A DNA stretch of 14,090 nt from Methanobacteriota archaeon (GTDB lineage Archaea > Halobacteriota > Methanomicrobia > Methanomicrobiales > Methanospirillaceae): the NCBI GenBank assembly GCA_009779205.1, contig WRER01000004.1:1-14090 (forward strand). Reading direction: 5' to 3'. Under the pieces are notes generated by a model. That model made no database searches, was not told where the DNA came from, and was given only the letters and a program-made list of their open reading frames with translations. Position 1 is the stretch's first letter. Each line of letters starts with the position of its first letter. Positions 1-7,246 of the stretch are shown here, piece by piece. The translations under genes and the position numbers were made by a program.

Positions 1-771
1 AGTGTTGTAACAGAAGAAGAGATATTGTATCTTATGGAAGAAGGAGTATCTGCTGGTTTTTTTGAGAAAAGTGAAAAGCAGATGGTTGATAAAGTGTTTT
101 GCTTCACCGATCGATCTATTGGATCGATCATGCAACCCCATCCAGATATTATCGGACTAAACTTTGGTGAATCAATCGAAGAAATAATCGAACGAATCGA
201 AAAAACTCCTCACTCACGATATCCTGTCTATCAAACAGATCTTGATACGATTATTGGTGTTATTGAAGTTCGTGATCTCATCTCCTCGAAAGAGATTACA
301 AAAGATCTAATTCAAAAAACAATGAAAAAACCTCTCTTCGTTCCAAACACAATTACCTCACGAGCCCTTCTTGAGATGTTTAGGCAAAGCCGTGCTTCCA
401 TGGCACTCGTTGTTGAAGAGTACGGTTCGATCTGCGGTCTTATTACCATTCATGATCTCACAGAAGAGATCTTTGGGACGATGCCTGATGAAAGCGAAAC
501 AGATCCAGATATCGTTGCGCGAAATTCTGACTCCTGGCTTATTTCTGCAACGCTGCCTCTTCATGAGCTCAAGGAGACCCTTGATATTCAACTAGATCCG
601 GATACTGAACATAAACAGTACTACACGGTCTCTGGGTTTATTCTTGCAACCCTTGGAAATATTCCAAAAACAGGGGATATTATTGAGATTCCACACTATC
701 ATATTGAGATCGTAGATATGGATGGTCATCGCATTGATAAGATCATCTTAACGAAACGGCATGACAATTGA
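1..771 (+). CDS. CNNM/CorC-family membrane protein, C-terminal part (CBS pair + CorC_HlyC domain), 5'-truncated
   Basis: The reading frame is open from base 1 to the TGA at 769-771, so this is the last 256 residues of a gene that begins upstream of the window. The first visible residues match the helix that links the membrane domain of CNNM/CorC proteins to the cytosolic part. A first CBS domain spans about visible residues 42-95, a second about 107-157, and a CorC_HlyC transporter-associated domain about 172-252. The missing N-terminus would be the DUF21/CNNM membrane domain. Family members are linked to Mg2+/Co2+ efflux or Na+/Mg2+ exchange, with CBS domains binding adenine nucleotides; the cation here is not shown. 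The TTG at 25 could be mistaken for a start, but homology to the family continues upstream of it. Confidence 0.88.
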   Translation, partial: SVVTEEEILYLMEEGVSAGFFEKSEKQMVDKVFCFTDRSIGSIMQPHPDIIGLNFGESIEEIIERIEKTPHSRYPVYQTDLDTIIGVIEVRDLISSKEITKDLIQKTMKKPLFVPNTITSRALLEMFRQSRASMALVVEEYGSICGLITIHDLTEEIFGTMPDESETDPDIVARNSDSWLISATLPLHELKETLDIQLDPDTEHKQYYTVSGFILATLGNIPKTGDIIEIPHYHIEIVDMDGHRIDKIILTKRHDN

Positions 772-785
772 CAATTTTGACAAAA
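763..785. repeat. Short tandem GACAATT repeat over the stop codon of the CNNM gene
   Basis: GACAATT occurs at 763-769 and 770-776, followed by a related GACAAAA at 779-785. The first copy contains part of the TGA stop. It may be low-complexity drift or a protein-binding site upstream of the ABC operon; nothing decides between these. Confidence 0.35.
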
Positions 786-802
786 AACAAAGGACAATGT
801 GA

Positions 803-810
803 TTTTAAAT
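803..810 (+). promoter_or_regulatory. Candidate archaeal TATA box for the ABC exporter pair
   Basis: TTTTAAAT lies in the 108-bp gap after the CNNM gene. Transcription would start about 25 bp downstream, near 835, giving a leader of about 45 nt before the ATG at 880. This is a pattern match only. Confidence 0.4.
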
Positions 811-879
811 TGAAACATTGAACGGATATTCACGTATGACTTCCCGATTACATCCAAATAGAACACATGTAGGCATTCC

Positions 880-2670
880 ATGACACCTGAAATTCCAGGC
901 GTCCACATACTGCGACAGCTTGCAAGCTGTATTGGACAGTATAAAAAATACGCGTTTCTTGCTCCATTTTTTGTGGTACTTGAAGTTATCATAGAGGTTG
1001 TGATTCCCTTCATGATGGCGTGGATCATAGATTTTGGTATTGAAGCAGGGAATATGGATCTCATCTTGGAAATAGGTGCCCTTCTTATTGTTCTGGCGCT
1101 TACCTCCTTACTTTTCGGAGCTCTGTCAGGTGTATATGCTGCAAAAGCATCAGCAGGATTTGCAAAAAATCTGCGACGTGCTATGTTTTACCATGTTCAG
1201 GACTTCTCCTTTGAAAACATCGATAGATTTTCAACAGCAAGCATTGTCACACGACTCACAACAGATGTCACCAATATTCAAAATGCCTTTCAAATGGTGA
1301 TTAGAGTCGCATTTCGAGGTCCTGTCATGCTTGTCATGTCAATGTGCATGGTTTATATGATAAACCCTAGTATGCTTTATGTATTCCTCGGAATTGTACC
1401 AGTCCTGGGACTCGGTCTTTTTCTGATCATCACCCGTGCATATCCTATCTTTGTGCGTATTTTTAAGACATATGACAGATTAAACCGCGTGGTACAGGAA
1501 AATCTGCGAGGAATTCGCGTTGTTAAATCCTATGTACGGGAAGAGTATGAAAAAGAAAAGTTTGAGGAAGTTTCTACTACCATCTTTCGTGAGTTTTCAG
1601 CAGCAGAAAAACTTCTTGCCATCATGTCACCGCTCATGCAGTTTTGTATTTATTCATGCATCTTACTGATATCATGGTTTTCCGCCCATATGATCGTTAC
1701 CTCAACTATGACCACTGGCGAGCTGGTCAGCATGATTGCATATTCAATGCAGATTTTGATAAGTCTGATGATGTTTTCCATGGTTTTTGTCATGATTACC
1801 ATGTCTCGTGCCTCTGCCAACCGAGTTGTTGAGGTACTTGACGAAGAGATCACGATTCACAACCCGGAAAAACCATTATATCAGGTCAAAAACGGAGATA
1901 TCGGATTTCACAATGTTCGATTCAGTTATACAGATGATGATGACAAGTGTTGTTTAATTGATATCAATGCAAACATCAGATCCGGAGAGACAGTTGGGAT
2001 CCTCGGAGGAACTGGGAGTTCAAAAACAACGCTTGTGCAGCTCATTCCCAGATTGTATGATGTTAAAAGTGGTTCTGTCACGGTTGGCGGCACAGATGTA
2101 CGAGAGTACGATCTCACCACCCTTCGTAACGCTGTTTCTATGGTTTTGCAAAAGAGTGTGCTCTTTTCAGGAACGATAAAGGATAATGTACGGTGGGGTG
2201 CACCTGATGCAACGGACGAAGAAGTTATTCGTGCCTGTAAACATGCACAGGCCGATGAGTTTATCCGAGAGTTTCCTGATGGATATGACACTCATATCGA
2301 GCAAGGCGGTACAAATGTTTCCGGAGGGCAGAAGCAGCGTTTATGTATCGCTCGTGCTCTTTTAAAGAAACCCAGGATCCTGATATTGGACGATTCAACA
2401 AGTGCAGTTGACACAAAAACAGATGCTCTCATTCAAAAAGCACTCTATGAAGAGATGCCGGAAACTACCAAACTCATCATATCTCAGCGCATCTCTTCCA
2501 TCGAACGGGCAGACAAGATAATTGTGATGGATCGCGGTATGATTAGTGCTATTGGAACTCACGATGAGCTCCTCAAAACTTGTCCTGTGTATCAGGAGGT
2601 ATACCGGTCACAGGTTCTGGGAGGAACAGAAGAGACAGCATTGACAACATCCACAGGAGGGAACACATAA
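880..2670 (+). CDS. Heterodimeric ABC exporter subunit with degenerate nucleotide-binding domain
   Basis: This 596-residue half-transporter has an ABC exporter membrane domain (about residues 20-310, six helices) fused to a nucleotide-binding domain (about 340-580). The Walker A is at 376-384 and reads GSSK rather than GSGK. The signature loop is canonical (SGGQ, 481-484). Walker B ends LILDD, so the catalytic glutamate position holds Asp505. The switch-loop histidine is Gln536. These are the hallmarks of the catalytically degenerate subunit of asymmetric exporters such as TM287/288 or Bacillus YfiB/YfiC. The substrate is unknown; the family exports drugs, lipids or peptides. The next gene encodes the partner, overlapping by one base (TAATG). 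The ATG at 880 has only a weak upstream AGG as ribosome-binding site. Overall resemblance is to Firmicutes proteins, which suggests acquisition from bacteria (inference). Confidence 0.93.
   Translation: MTPEIPGVHILRQLASCIGQYKKYAFLAPFFVVLEVIIEVVIPFMMAWIIDFGIEAGNMDLILEIGALLIVLALTSLLFGALSGVYAAKASAGFAKNLRRAMFYHVQDFSFENIDRFSTASIVTRLTTDVTNIQNAFQMVIRVAFRGPVMLVMSMCMVYMINPSMLYVFLGIVPVLGLGLFLIITRAYPIFVRIFKTYDRLNRVVQENLRGIRVVKSYVREEYEKEKFEEVSTTIFREFSAAEKLLAIMSPLMQFCIYSCILLISWFSAHMIVTSTMTTGELVSMIAYSMQILISLMMFSMVFVMITMSRASANRVVEVLDEEITIHNPEKPLYQVKNGDIGFHNVRFSYTDDDDKCCLIDINANIRSGETVGILGGTGSSKTTLVQLIPRLYDVKSGSVTVGGTDVREYDLTTLRNAVSMVLQKSVLFSGTIKDNVRWGAPDATDEEVIRACKHAQADEFIREFPDGYDTHIEQGGTNVSGGQKQRLCIARALLKKPRILILDDSTSAVDTKTDALIQKALYEEMPETTKLIISQRISSIERADKIIVMDRGMISAIGTHDELLKTCPVYQEVYRSQVLGGTEETALTTSTGGNT
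2655..2660 (+). promoter_or_regulatory. Ribosome-binding site that fixes the start of the second ABC gene
   Basis: AGGAGG sits 9 bp before the ATG at 2670. It favours that start over an in-frame upstream ATG at 2580, which would overlap the previous gene by 91 bp and add a non-conserved 30-residue leader. Confidence 0.75.
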
Positions 2671-4574
2671 TGCCTCCCGGCAGAGCCCGAGCACCCGGGC
2701 AGATGAACTTTAAAAAGCCTCTAAATGCAGGAAAAACGATCAAACGCCTGCTTTCATATCTTGCAGGAGCGTACATATGGCTTTTTATCATTGTACTCAT
2801 CTGCATCCTGTTCAGTTCTATCGCAGGCGTTGCAGGTGCATTATTTACGCAGGTTCTGATTGATGACTACATCACGCCGCTTCTGGCTGAGGAAAATCCT
2901 GTATTCACGGGCTTACTCCATGTTATTCTCATCATGGCAGGTATCTACTCTATCGGCGTCATATCCACCCTTCTCTACAGCCGGTTCATGGTCACAGTCT
3001 CCCAGGGAATTCTCAAGCAGATACGTGATGAGATGTTTTCCAACATGCAAAAACTGCCGATACGGTATTTTGATACGCATCCATTCGGCGACACGATGAG
3101 CCATTACACAAATGATACTGATACACTTCGGCAGATGATGGGACAAAGCGTTCCGCAGATGTTTTCATCAGCGATTACAATTGTGGCAGTAATTGCAGCA
3201 ATGCTGTATACGAGCCTGTATCTTTCGTCTCTCGTGCTTGTATCTGTCATATGTATGCTGTATGTAACAAAACAGATCGGTGGGAAAAGTGCAACATATT
3301 TCGCAAAACAACAAAAATCACTCGGTCAGGTAAATGGGTACATCGAAGAGATGATTCACGGCCAGAAGGTTGTGAAAGTCTTCTGTCACGAAGATAAGGC
3401 AAAGCAGGAGTTTGAGGTACAAAACGATGAGTTGTGTGACCATGCAACAGCAGCCAACCTGTTTGCAAATATCTTCATGCCTATCATCATGAACATGGGC
3501 AATCTTCAGTATGTCGCGATCGCGATTGTTGGGGGAGTACTGGCTTTGAATGGAATTGGCGGTCTTACACTCGGAGCTATTGCAGCGTTTTTACAACTCA
3601 GCCGTACGTTTACGATGCCTGTGTCTCAGATTTCACAGCAGATAAACTCAGTCGTTACAGCACTTGCCGGAGCAGAGCGCATTTTTACACTCATGGACGA
3701 AGAGCCTGAATTGGATAGGGGATATGTAACGCTTGTACATGCACAGTACCTGGATGGCGCGCTGCATGAGTCTAAGACATATACTGGTATCTTGGCTTGG
3801 AAACAGCCACAGACAGATGGTTCTGTCATATATACAAAATTGGCCGGAGATATACACCTCTCTCATGTGGATTTCAAGTATGAGCCTGAAAAGATGGTCT
3901 TGCACGATATCTCATTATATGCACATCCCGGCGAAAAAGTTGCTTTTGTTGGTGGAACCGGCGCTGGAAAGACGACAATTACCAATCTCATCAATAGATT
4001 CTATGACATTCCATCCGGAACGATCTTGTATGACGGCATTCATATAGAGCATATCAAAAAGAAAGATTTGAGAAGATCTCTTGGGGTTGTGTTACAAGAT
4101 ACGAGTCTTTTTAGTGATACAGTCATGGAAAATATCAGATATGGAAGGCTCGATGCAACAGATGAGGAGGTATATAATGCAGCACGCCTCGCTCATGCTG
4201 ATGATTTTATTTCAAAACTTCCAGATGGGTATCAAACGATGCTTGAAGGAGATGGCGAAACACTCTCGCAAGGACAGCGTCAACTTCTCTCGATTGCCAG
4301 AGTTGCCGTTGCAAATCCCCCTGTGATGATGTTAGATGAAGCAACAGCGAGTATCGATACCAGAACTGAGGCGATTGTGCAACAAGGAATGGATTCACTT
4401 ATGCGTGGACGTACAGTCTTTGTCATTGCCCACCGCCTGTCTACAATCATGAACTCAAATGTCATTATGGTGCTTGATGCAGGTCGCATCATCGAACGCG
4501 GCACCCATGAGAAGCTACTCCAGGAGAAGGGAACATATTATCAGCTCTATACCGGTGTGTTTGAGCTGGCATAG
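2670..4574 (+). CDS. Heterodimeric ABC exporter subunit with consensus catalytic residues
   Basis: From the ATG at 2670 this encodes 634 residues: a membrane domain with six predicted helices (about 32-330), an insertion of about 40 residues before the nucleotide-binding domain (about 350-390), and the domain itself (about 393-625). Walker A is at 428-436. Walker B ends in Asp556-Glu557 with the catalytic Glu present, and the switch histidine is His588. The signature loop is LSQGQ (532-536) instead of LSGGQ. This complements the upstream subunit exactly: in the heterodimer, one ATP site would pair this protein's active residues with the canonical signature of the partner, and the other would be the degenerate, probably non-hydrolysing site. 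The insertion and the signature resemble Firmicutes YfiC-like transporters. The start is set by an AGGAGG at 2655-2660 and the TAATG coupling to the previous gene. Confidence 0.94.
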   Translation: MPPGRARAPGQMNFKKPLNAGKTIKRLLSYLAGAYIWLFIIVLICILFSSIAGVAGALFTQVLIDDYITPLLAEENPVFTGLLHVILIMAGIYSIGVISTLLYSRFMVTVSQGILKQIRDEMFSNMQKLPIRYFDTHPFGDTMSHYTNDTDTLRQMMGQSVPQMFSSAITIVAVIAAMLYTSLYLSSLVLVSVICMLYVTKQIGGKSATYFAKQQKSLGQVNGYIEEMIHGQKVVKVFCHEDKAKQEFEVQNDELCDHATAANLFANIFMPIIMNMGNLQYVAIAIVGGVLALNGIGGLTLGAIAAFLQLSRTFTMPVSQISQQINSVVTALAGAERIFTLMDEEPELDRGYVTLVHAQYLDGALHESKTYTGILAWKQPQTDGSVIYTKLAGDIHLSHVDFKYEPEKMVLHDISLYAHPGEKVAFVGGTGAGKTTITNLINRFYDIPSGTILYDGIHIEHIKKKDLRRSLGVVLQDTSLFSDTVMENIRYGRLDATDEEVYNAARLAHADDFISKLPDGYQTMLEGDGETLSQGQRQLLSIARVAVANPPVMMLDEATASIDTRTEAIVQQGMDSLMRGRTVFVIAHRLSTIMNSNVIMVLDAGRIIERGTHEKLLQEKGTYYQLYTGVFELA

Positions 4575-4615
4575 GCAGGTGCACAAGACACGAATAGGAG
4601 GTGCGCTGTTTTCTC

Positions 4616-4699
4616 ATGGGACAGCTCGTACACCAGATGCGTTATGAAGAAGACAAAACCATCCATCGAAAAACACTATCAATAGTCTGTTTCGGATAA
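4616..4699 (+). CDS. Possible 27-residue small ORF after the ABC operon
   Basis: A strong AGGAGGT (4596-4602) lies 42 bp after the second ABC gene. The first ATG behind it, at 4616, opens a 27-codon frame ending in TAA at 4697-4699. The product would be basic, soluble and without recognisable motif. The gap between the ribosome-binding site and the ATG (about 14 nt) is longer than usual, so this may be a chance ORF or the remnant of a decayed gene. Confidence 0.2.
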   Translation: MGQLVHQMRYEEDKTIHRKTLSIVCFG

Positions 4700-4789
4700 T
4701 GTGGTTATAAACGAGAACGGTATGTGTTTTGATGATTTTTTAGACTGAAGTGCGTATCTCCTAACGACTTACAAGCTCTGTATTGCATT

Positions 4790-4803
4790 GCCTGCCGACA
4801 GGC
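4790..4803. repeat. 5-bp perfect inverted repeat (hairpin) downstream of the recombinase gene
   Basis: GCCTG and CAGGC flank the loop CCGA; two further G-T pairs can extend the stem. It has no adjoining T-run on either strand, so it is a poor terminator by bacterial rules. It could be a structural or protein-binding site, or chance. Confidence 0.35.
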
Positions 4804-4856
4804 GGCAAGAGCGTTCATCATTGGATTTAAAAAACATCTTGCACAGCGTGATGCTA

Positions 4857-5711
4857 TCACTTGTACATTGGCATCGCCTTTGGAGATGCATATCCGAGGC
4901 TTTTTTGTACCATGTGAATATCTCCAGTCTGGTGATAGAGTTTTTTCGCGTAACTGTGACGAAGAGTATGGGGCGTAATGCCTGGCGGAGCGTATTGCCT
5001 GAAGATATGTTGAATCGTTCGTGGTGCGATTTGTCCATTTTTATGCCCTAAAAAGAGAGGACCTGACGTTCTCTCTCCAATATATTTCATTATTGTCTGA
5101 AGGAGTTCGTTGTCAATAAATATGACACGTATTTTGTCACTACGTCCATGAATTCTGATTGTTTGCGATGTAGGAGAGATATCTTCGATAGCAATAGCGC
5201 ATAACTCTGAGACACGAACACCAGTGGCATAAATCAGATGAATGATCAGTTGATCACGTGCATTATCTACGCCATCAAGTAGACGCATTACCTCTTCATG
5301 GCTTAAAAAAGGAGATACTGTTCTTTCTATCTTTGGTCTTTCTACTCTTGAAACAGGGTTTAATGTAGATGCACTATTTGTTTGACGTTCAATATACCGA
5401 TAATATTGTTGAATTGTTGAAATGATCCGATATACTGTTTTTTCACGATAGGAGAGGCTATCAACCAAAAATGAAAGATATAGTTCGATCTCTTCGGGAG
5501 AAGCCATGACATCAATATCAAGTCGTTGATGTGCCTTGTTCATCCACTCTCGAACTGGCTTTTTCTCCCCTGTCGTTCTCATAATAAACAGGTAATATCC
5601 AAATTGTCTGAGCACCTGTTCATAGCTCGCGATGGTTTTTTCTGAGTAATGATGCAGCTGCAAATACTCCAGGTACTTTGAAAGCCACTCAGAAAAATAC
5701 CCAGCATTCAC
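4857..5711 (-). CDS. XerA-like tyrosine recombinase with a truncated C-terminus
   Basis: The 284-residue protein has a SAM-like core-binding N-terminal domain (about 5-110) and a tyrosine recombinase catalytic domain (about 133-284). Catalytic residues visible are Arg166 (in ATGVRVSEL), Lys193 on the beta hairpin, His248 and Arg251 (HTLRH), and Tyr283. The position usually held by His/Trp (LGHAS) is Tyr274 here. The chain ends at Lys284, right after the nucleophile, followed by TGA and a second stop TAG. Family members normally continue for 10-20 residues, forming a C-terminal helix. The start is GTG; no in-frame ATG lies close upstream. It follows the DUF2284 gene by 54 bp on the same strand. 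It may act in chromosome dimer resolution, as XerA does, or be the survivor of an integrated element; no phage genes are next to it. Confidence 0.88.
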   Translation of the reverse strand: MNAGYFSEWLSKYLEYLQLHHYSEKTIASYEQVLRQFGYYLFIMRTTGEKKPVREWMNKAHQRLDIDVMASPEEIELYLSFLVDSLSYREKTVYRIISTIQQYYRYIERQTNSASTLNPVSRVERPKIERTVSPFLSHEEVMRLLDGVDNARDQLIIHLIYATGVRVSELCAIAIEDISPTSQTIRIHGRSDKIRVIFIDNELLQTIMKYIGERTSGPLFLGHKNGQIAPRTIQHIFRQYAPPGITPHTLRHSYAKKLYHQTGDIHMVQKSLGYASPKAMPMYK

Positions 5712-5765
5712 ACATATTATTGTTGAATACTGGTAATTAATTCTCTGTATCCTCTTGGTGCTTTT

Positions 5766-6365
5766 TTACTCTATGAGAATCAGGGTATGCGTATGCGCAG
5801 CATCACATGTCGATCTTCCATCCGGCATGTACGCAAGCGTCTCAATAATCCATCCGATATTTTTCGCAGTTGCATAGACATCAATTCCAGATCCTTCCAT
5901 ACTTGGACGCACCTGATCACGAAAGCGGCAGATCGTTCCTCCATCTTTCAGTGCACATCGCGCACATACTGAACATGGGTGAGCAGAAAATGAAAATGCC
6001 TTGTAGTACCCAGCAAGAAATGCATGTCGTTCAAGAGCGAGCATACTTTGGTGTACCCACGCTGCTGTTGTCTGTGGGTTTCCCGGAGGAGAAGTATATC
6101 CTTCAAACCCACCTCTTTCCGTGAATCGAACCATGATGGCGTGTTGATATTCAGCCAAAACGTTTCTTGTTTCTTCTGGAGTTGGTGTGTATGGAGGACA
6201 GGAAAAACGTTTTGCATAACCTCTACACCCGTATTTACATTTCAAAGCTGTAAACTCTGATACAACTATCTTACTGGTGACAAGATATTGTGCAGTTCCA
6301 CCCATGCTCTTTGCATACGTAATAAGCTCATCAATTTCTGTCTGTAATGGCACTGTCTCGCTCAT
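5766..6365 (-). CDS. DUF2284 Cys-rich predicted metal-binding protein
   Basis: This 199-residue soluble protein has two conserved cysteine clusters typical of DUF2284: Cys43, Cys47 and Cys56 (CKYGC...FSCPPYTP) and Cys131, Cys134, Cys137 and Cys146 (CSVCARC...C). A further Cys187 lies near the C-terminus. The spacing suggests binding of an iron-sulfur cluster or zinc, but the family function is not known. No transmembrane helix or signal peptide is seen. It is divergently transcribed from the larE operon with 61 bp between start codons, so the two units may share control. GAGGG about 12 nt before the ATG is a plausible ribosome-binding site. Length fits the family, and both cysteine blocks look complete. 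Confidence 0.88.
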   Translation of the reverse strand: MSETVPLQTEIDELITYAKSMGGTAQYLVTSKIVVSEFTALKCKYGCRGYAKRFSCPPYTPTPEETRNVLAEYQHAIMVRFTERGGFEGYTSPPGNPQTTAAWVHQSMLALERHAFLAGYYKAFSFSAHPCSVCARCALKDGGTICRFRDQVRPSMEGSGIDVYATAKNIGWIIETLAYMPDGRSTCDAAHTHTLILIE

Positions 6366-6408
6366 ACTTTTACATAGCCCTCTTCTTTCATAGTCTCGTA
6401 CTTCAAAA

Positions 6409-6417
6409 CATATATGC
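6409..6417 (-). promoter_or_regulatory. Candidate TATA box for the DUF2284 gene in the divergent gap
   Basis: The near-palindromic ACATATATG (plus strand) lies 44-52 bp before the DUF2284 start. That places a minus-strand start of transcription near 6386 and leaves room for the ribosome-binding site. For larE on the other strand this box is too close to the ATG at 6427, so a separate, weaker element must serve it. Confidence 0.35.
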
Positions 6418-6426
6418 TAAGAATTT

Positions 6427-7245
6427 ATGCAATCTTCAGATGCTTGTCTCGATCGCCTCTATCAGATATTACATGGATATGAGAAGGATAAGAAAGTACT
6501 TATTGCTTACTCAGGGGGAGTAGATTCCGGCCTTCTCTGTGATATTGCGTGGGAATGTATTGGAAAAAAAATGATAGCCCTCTTGCTGGCTGGTCCATTT
6601 ATTTCACAACATGAGGTTGATCAAGCGATATCGTTTGCACGTGAACGTGCATTTCCTCTGCTTGTTCGCGAATATGATATACTTTCTTTTCCAGATATCA
6701 CTGAAAATACAAAAAAAAGATGTGCGTTTTGCAAACAGCATATGGCTGATCTGCTCTGGCAGGTTGCACACGAACATGGATGCAGCAATGTTATTGATGG
6801 GGTGTGCGTCTCTGATACCGCTGAGTATCGCCCGGGCATTGAAGTCAGTACAAAAGCAGGAATAAAACACCCATTTTTGGAGTGTGATATTACAAAATCT
6901 GAAATCAGAAACCTTGCACAGAGGCGTGGGCTTTCTCTTTGGGATAAATCATCATCAGCATGTCTTGCTTCACGTATTCCATATGGAACGCCTCTGACAA
7001 AAGATCTGTTGCAGAGCGTTGAGCGAGCAGAATGCTATCTCCATGAATGTGGTTTCTCACCGGCTCGTGTACGCATACACGGTGATATTGCACGCATTGA
7101 GGTCACTCCCGAGCAATTTCAACGACTGATCGAGATGCGAAAAGAGATAGTCTCTTTCTTTCGTGACTGTGGGATCTTGCATGTTACACTAGATATGCTT
7201 GGGTACAGATCGGGTAGCATGGATGAAACAATAGAGGAAAAGTAA
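6427..7245 (+). CDS. larE: LarE-type ATP-dependent sulfur transferase
   Basis: The 272-residue protein belongs to the adenine nucleotide alpha-hydrolase (PP-loop) superfamily. The PP-loop is SGGVDS at residues 29-34. The LarE-specific block SSACLASRIPYG (176-187) carries Cys179 at the place of the sulfur-donating cysteine, and the C-terminal GYRSGSMDE (259-267) is also typical. In addition there is a CxxC at Cys99/Cys102. Together with Cys179 this gives the three-cysteine set described for iron-sulfur-cluster LarE proteins, as opposed to the single-use sacrificial type of Lactobacillus. LarE activates the nicotinic-acid-derived nickel-pincer precursor by AMPylation and puts sulfur on it. LarB and LarC are not in the window, so the substrate may be something else. 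It is the first gene of a three-gene operon: one base separates its stop from the next ATG. Confidence 0.9.
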   Translation: MQSSDACLDRLYQILHGYEKDKKVLIAYSGGVDSGLLCDIAWECIGKKMIALLLAGPFISQHEVDQAISFARERAFPLLVREYDILSFPDITENTKKRCAFCKQHMADLLWQVAHEHGCSNVIDGVCVSDTAEYRPGIEVSTKAGIKHPFLECDITKSEIRNLAQRRGLSLWDKSSSACLASRIPYGTPLTKDLLQSVERAECYLHECGFSPARVRIHGDIARIEVTPEQFQRLIEMRKEIVSFFRDCGILHVTLDMLGYRSGSMDETIEEK

Positions 7246-7246
7246 T

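Larger units (their letters stand above)
4575..4856. other. Gene-poor gap between ABC operon and recombinase
   Basis: The gap holds the doubtful 27-codon ORF, a T-rich run at 4735-4741 that could end plus-strand transcription, and a small hairpin (4790-4803, GCCTG-CCGA-CAGGC) about 55 bp beyond the recombinase stop codon. I see no tRNA, no long repeat and no clear recombination site. It may be the remains of a longer gene or element, but no frame shows similarity I recognise. Confidence 0.5.

Noticed and set aside
2580..2669. Upstream ATG giving a 664-residue form of the second ABC subunit
   Set aside because: It overlaps the first subunit by 91 bp; the ATG at 2670 has an AGGAGG 9 bp before it and translational coupling through TAATG.
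4691..4716. dif-like recombination site near the recombinase
   Set aside because: The inverted part is only ATAA-N5-TTAT, and the arms do not match each other or the archaeal dif sequence I recall.
4730..4748. C/D-box sRNA (TGATGA followed by CTGA)
   Set aside because: Only nine bases lie between the boxes, and no second C' or D box follows at the right distance; likely chance.
4769..5038. 89-residue minus-strand ORF overlapping the recombinase end, considered as its missing C-terminus by frameshift
   Set aside because: The alternative frame after the catalytic Tyr gives no sequence like the XerA C-terminal helix; it appears to be a shadow frame.
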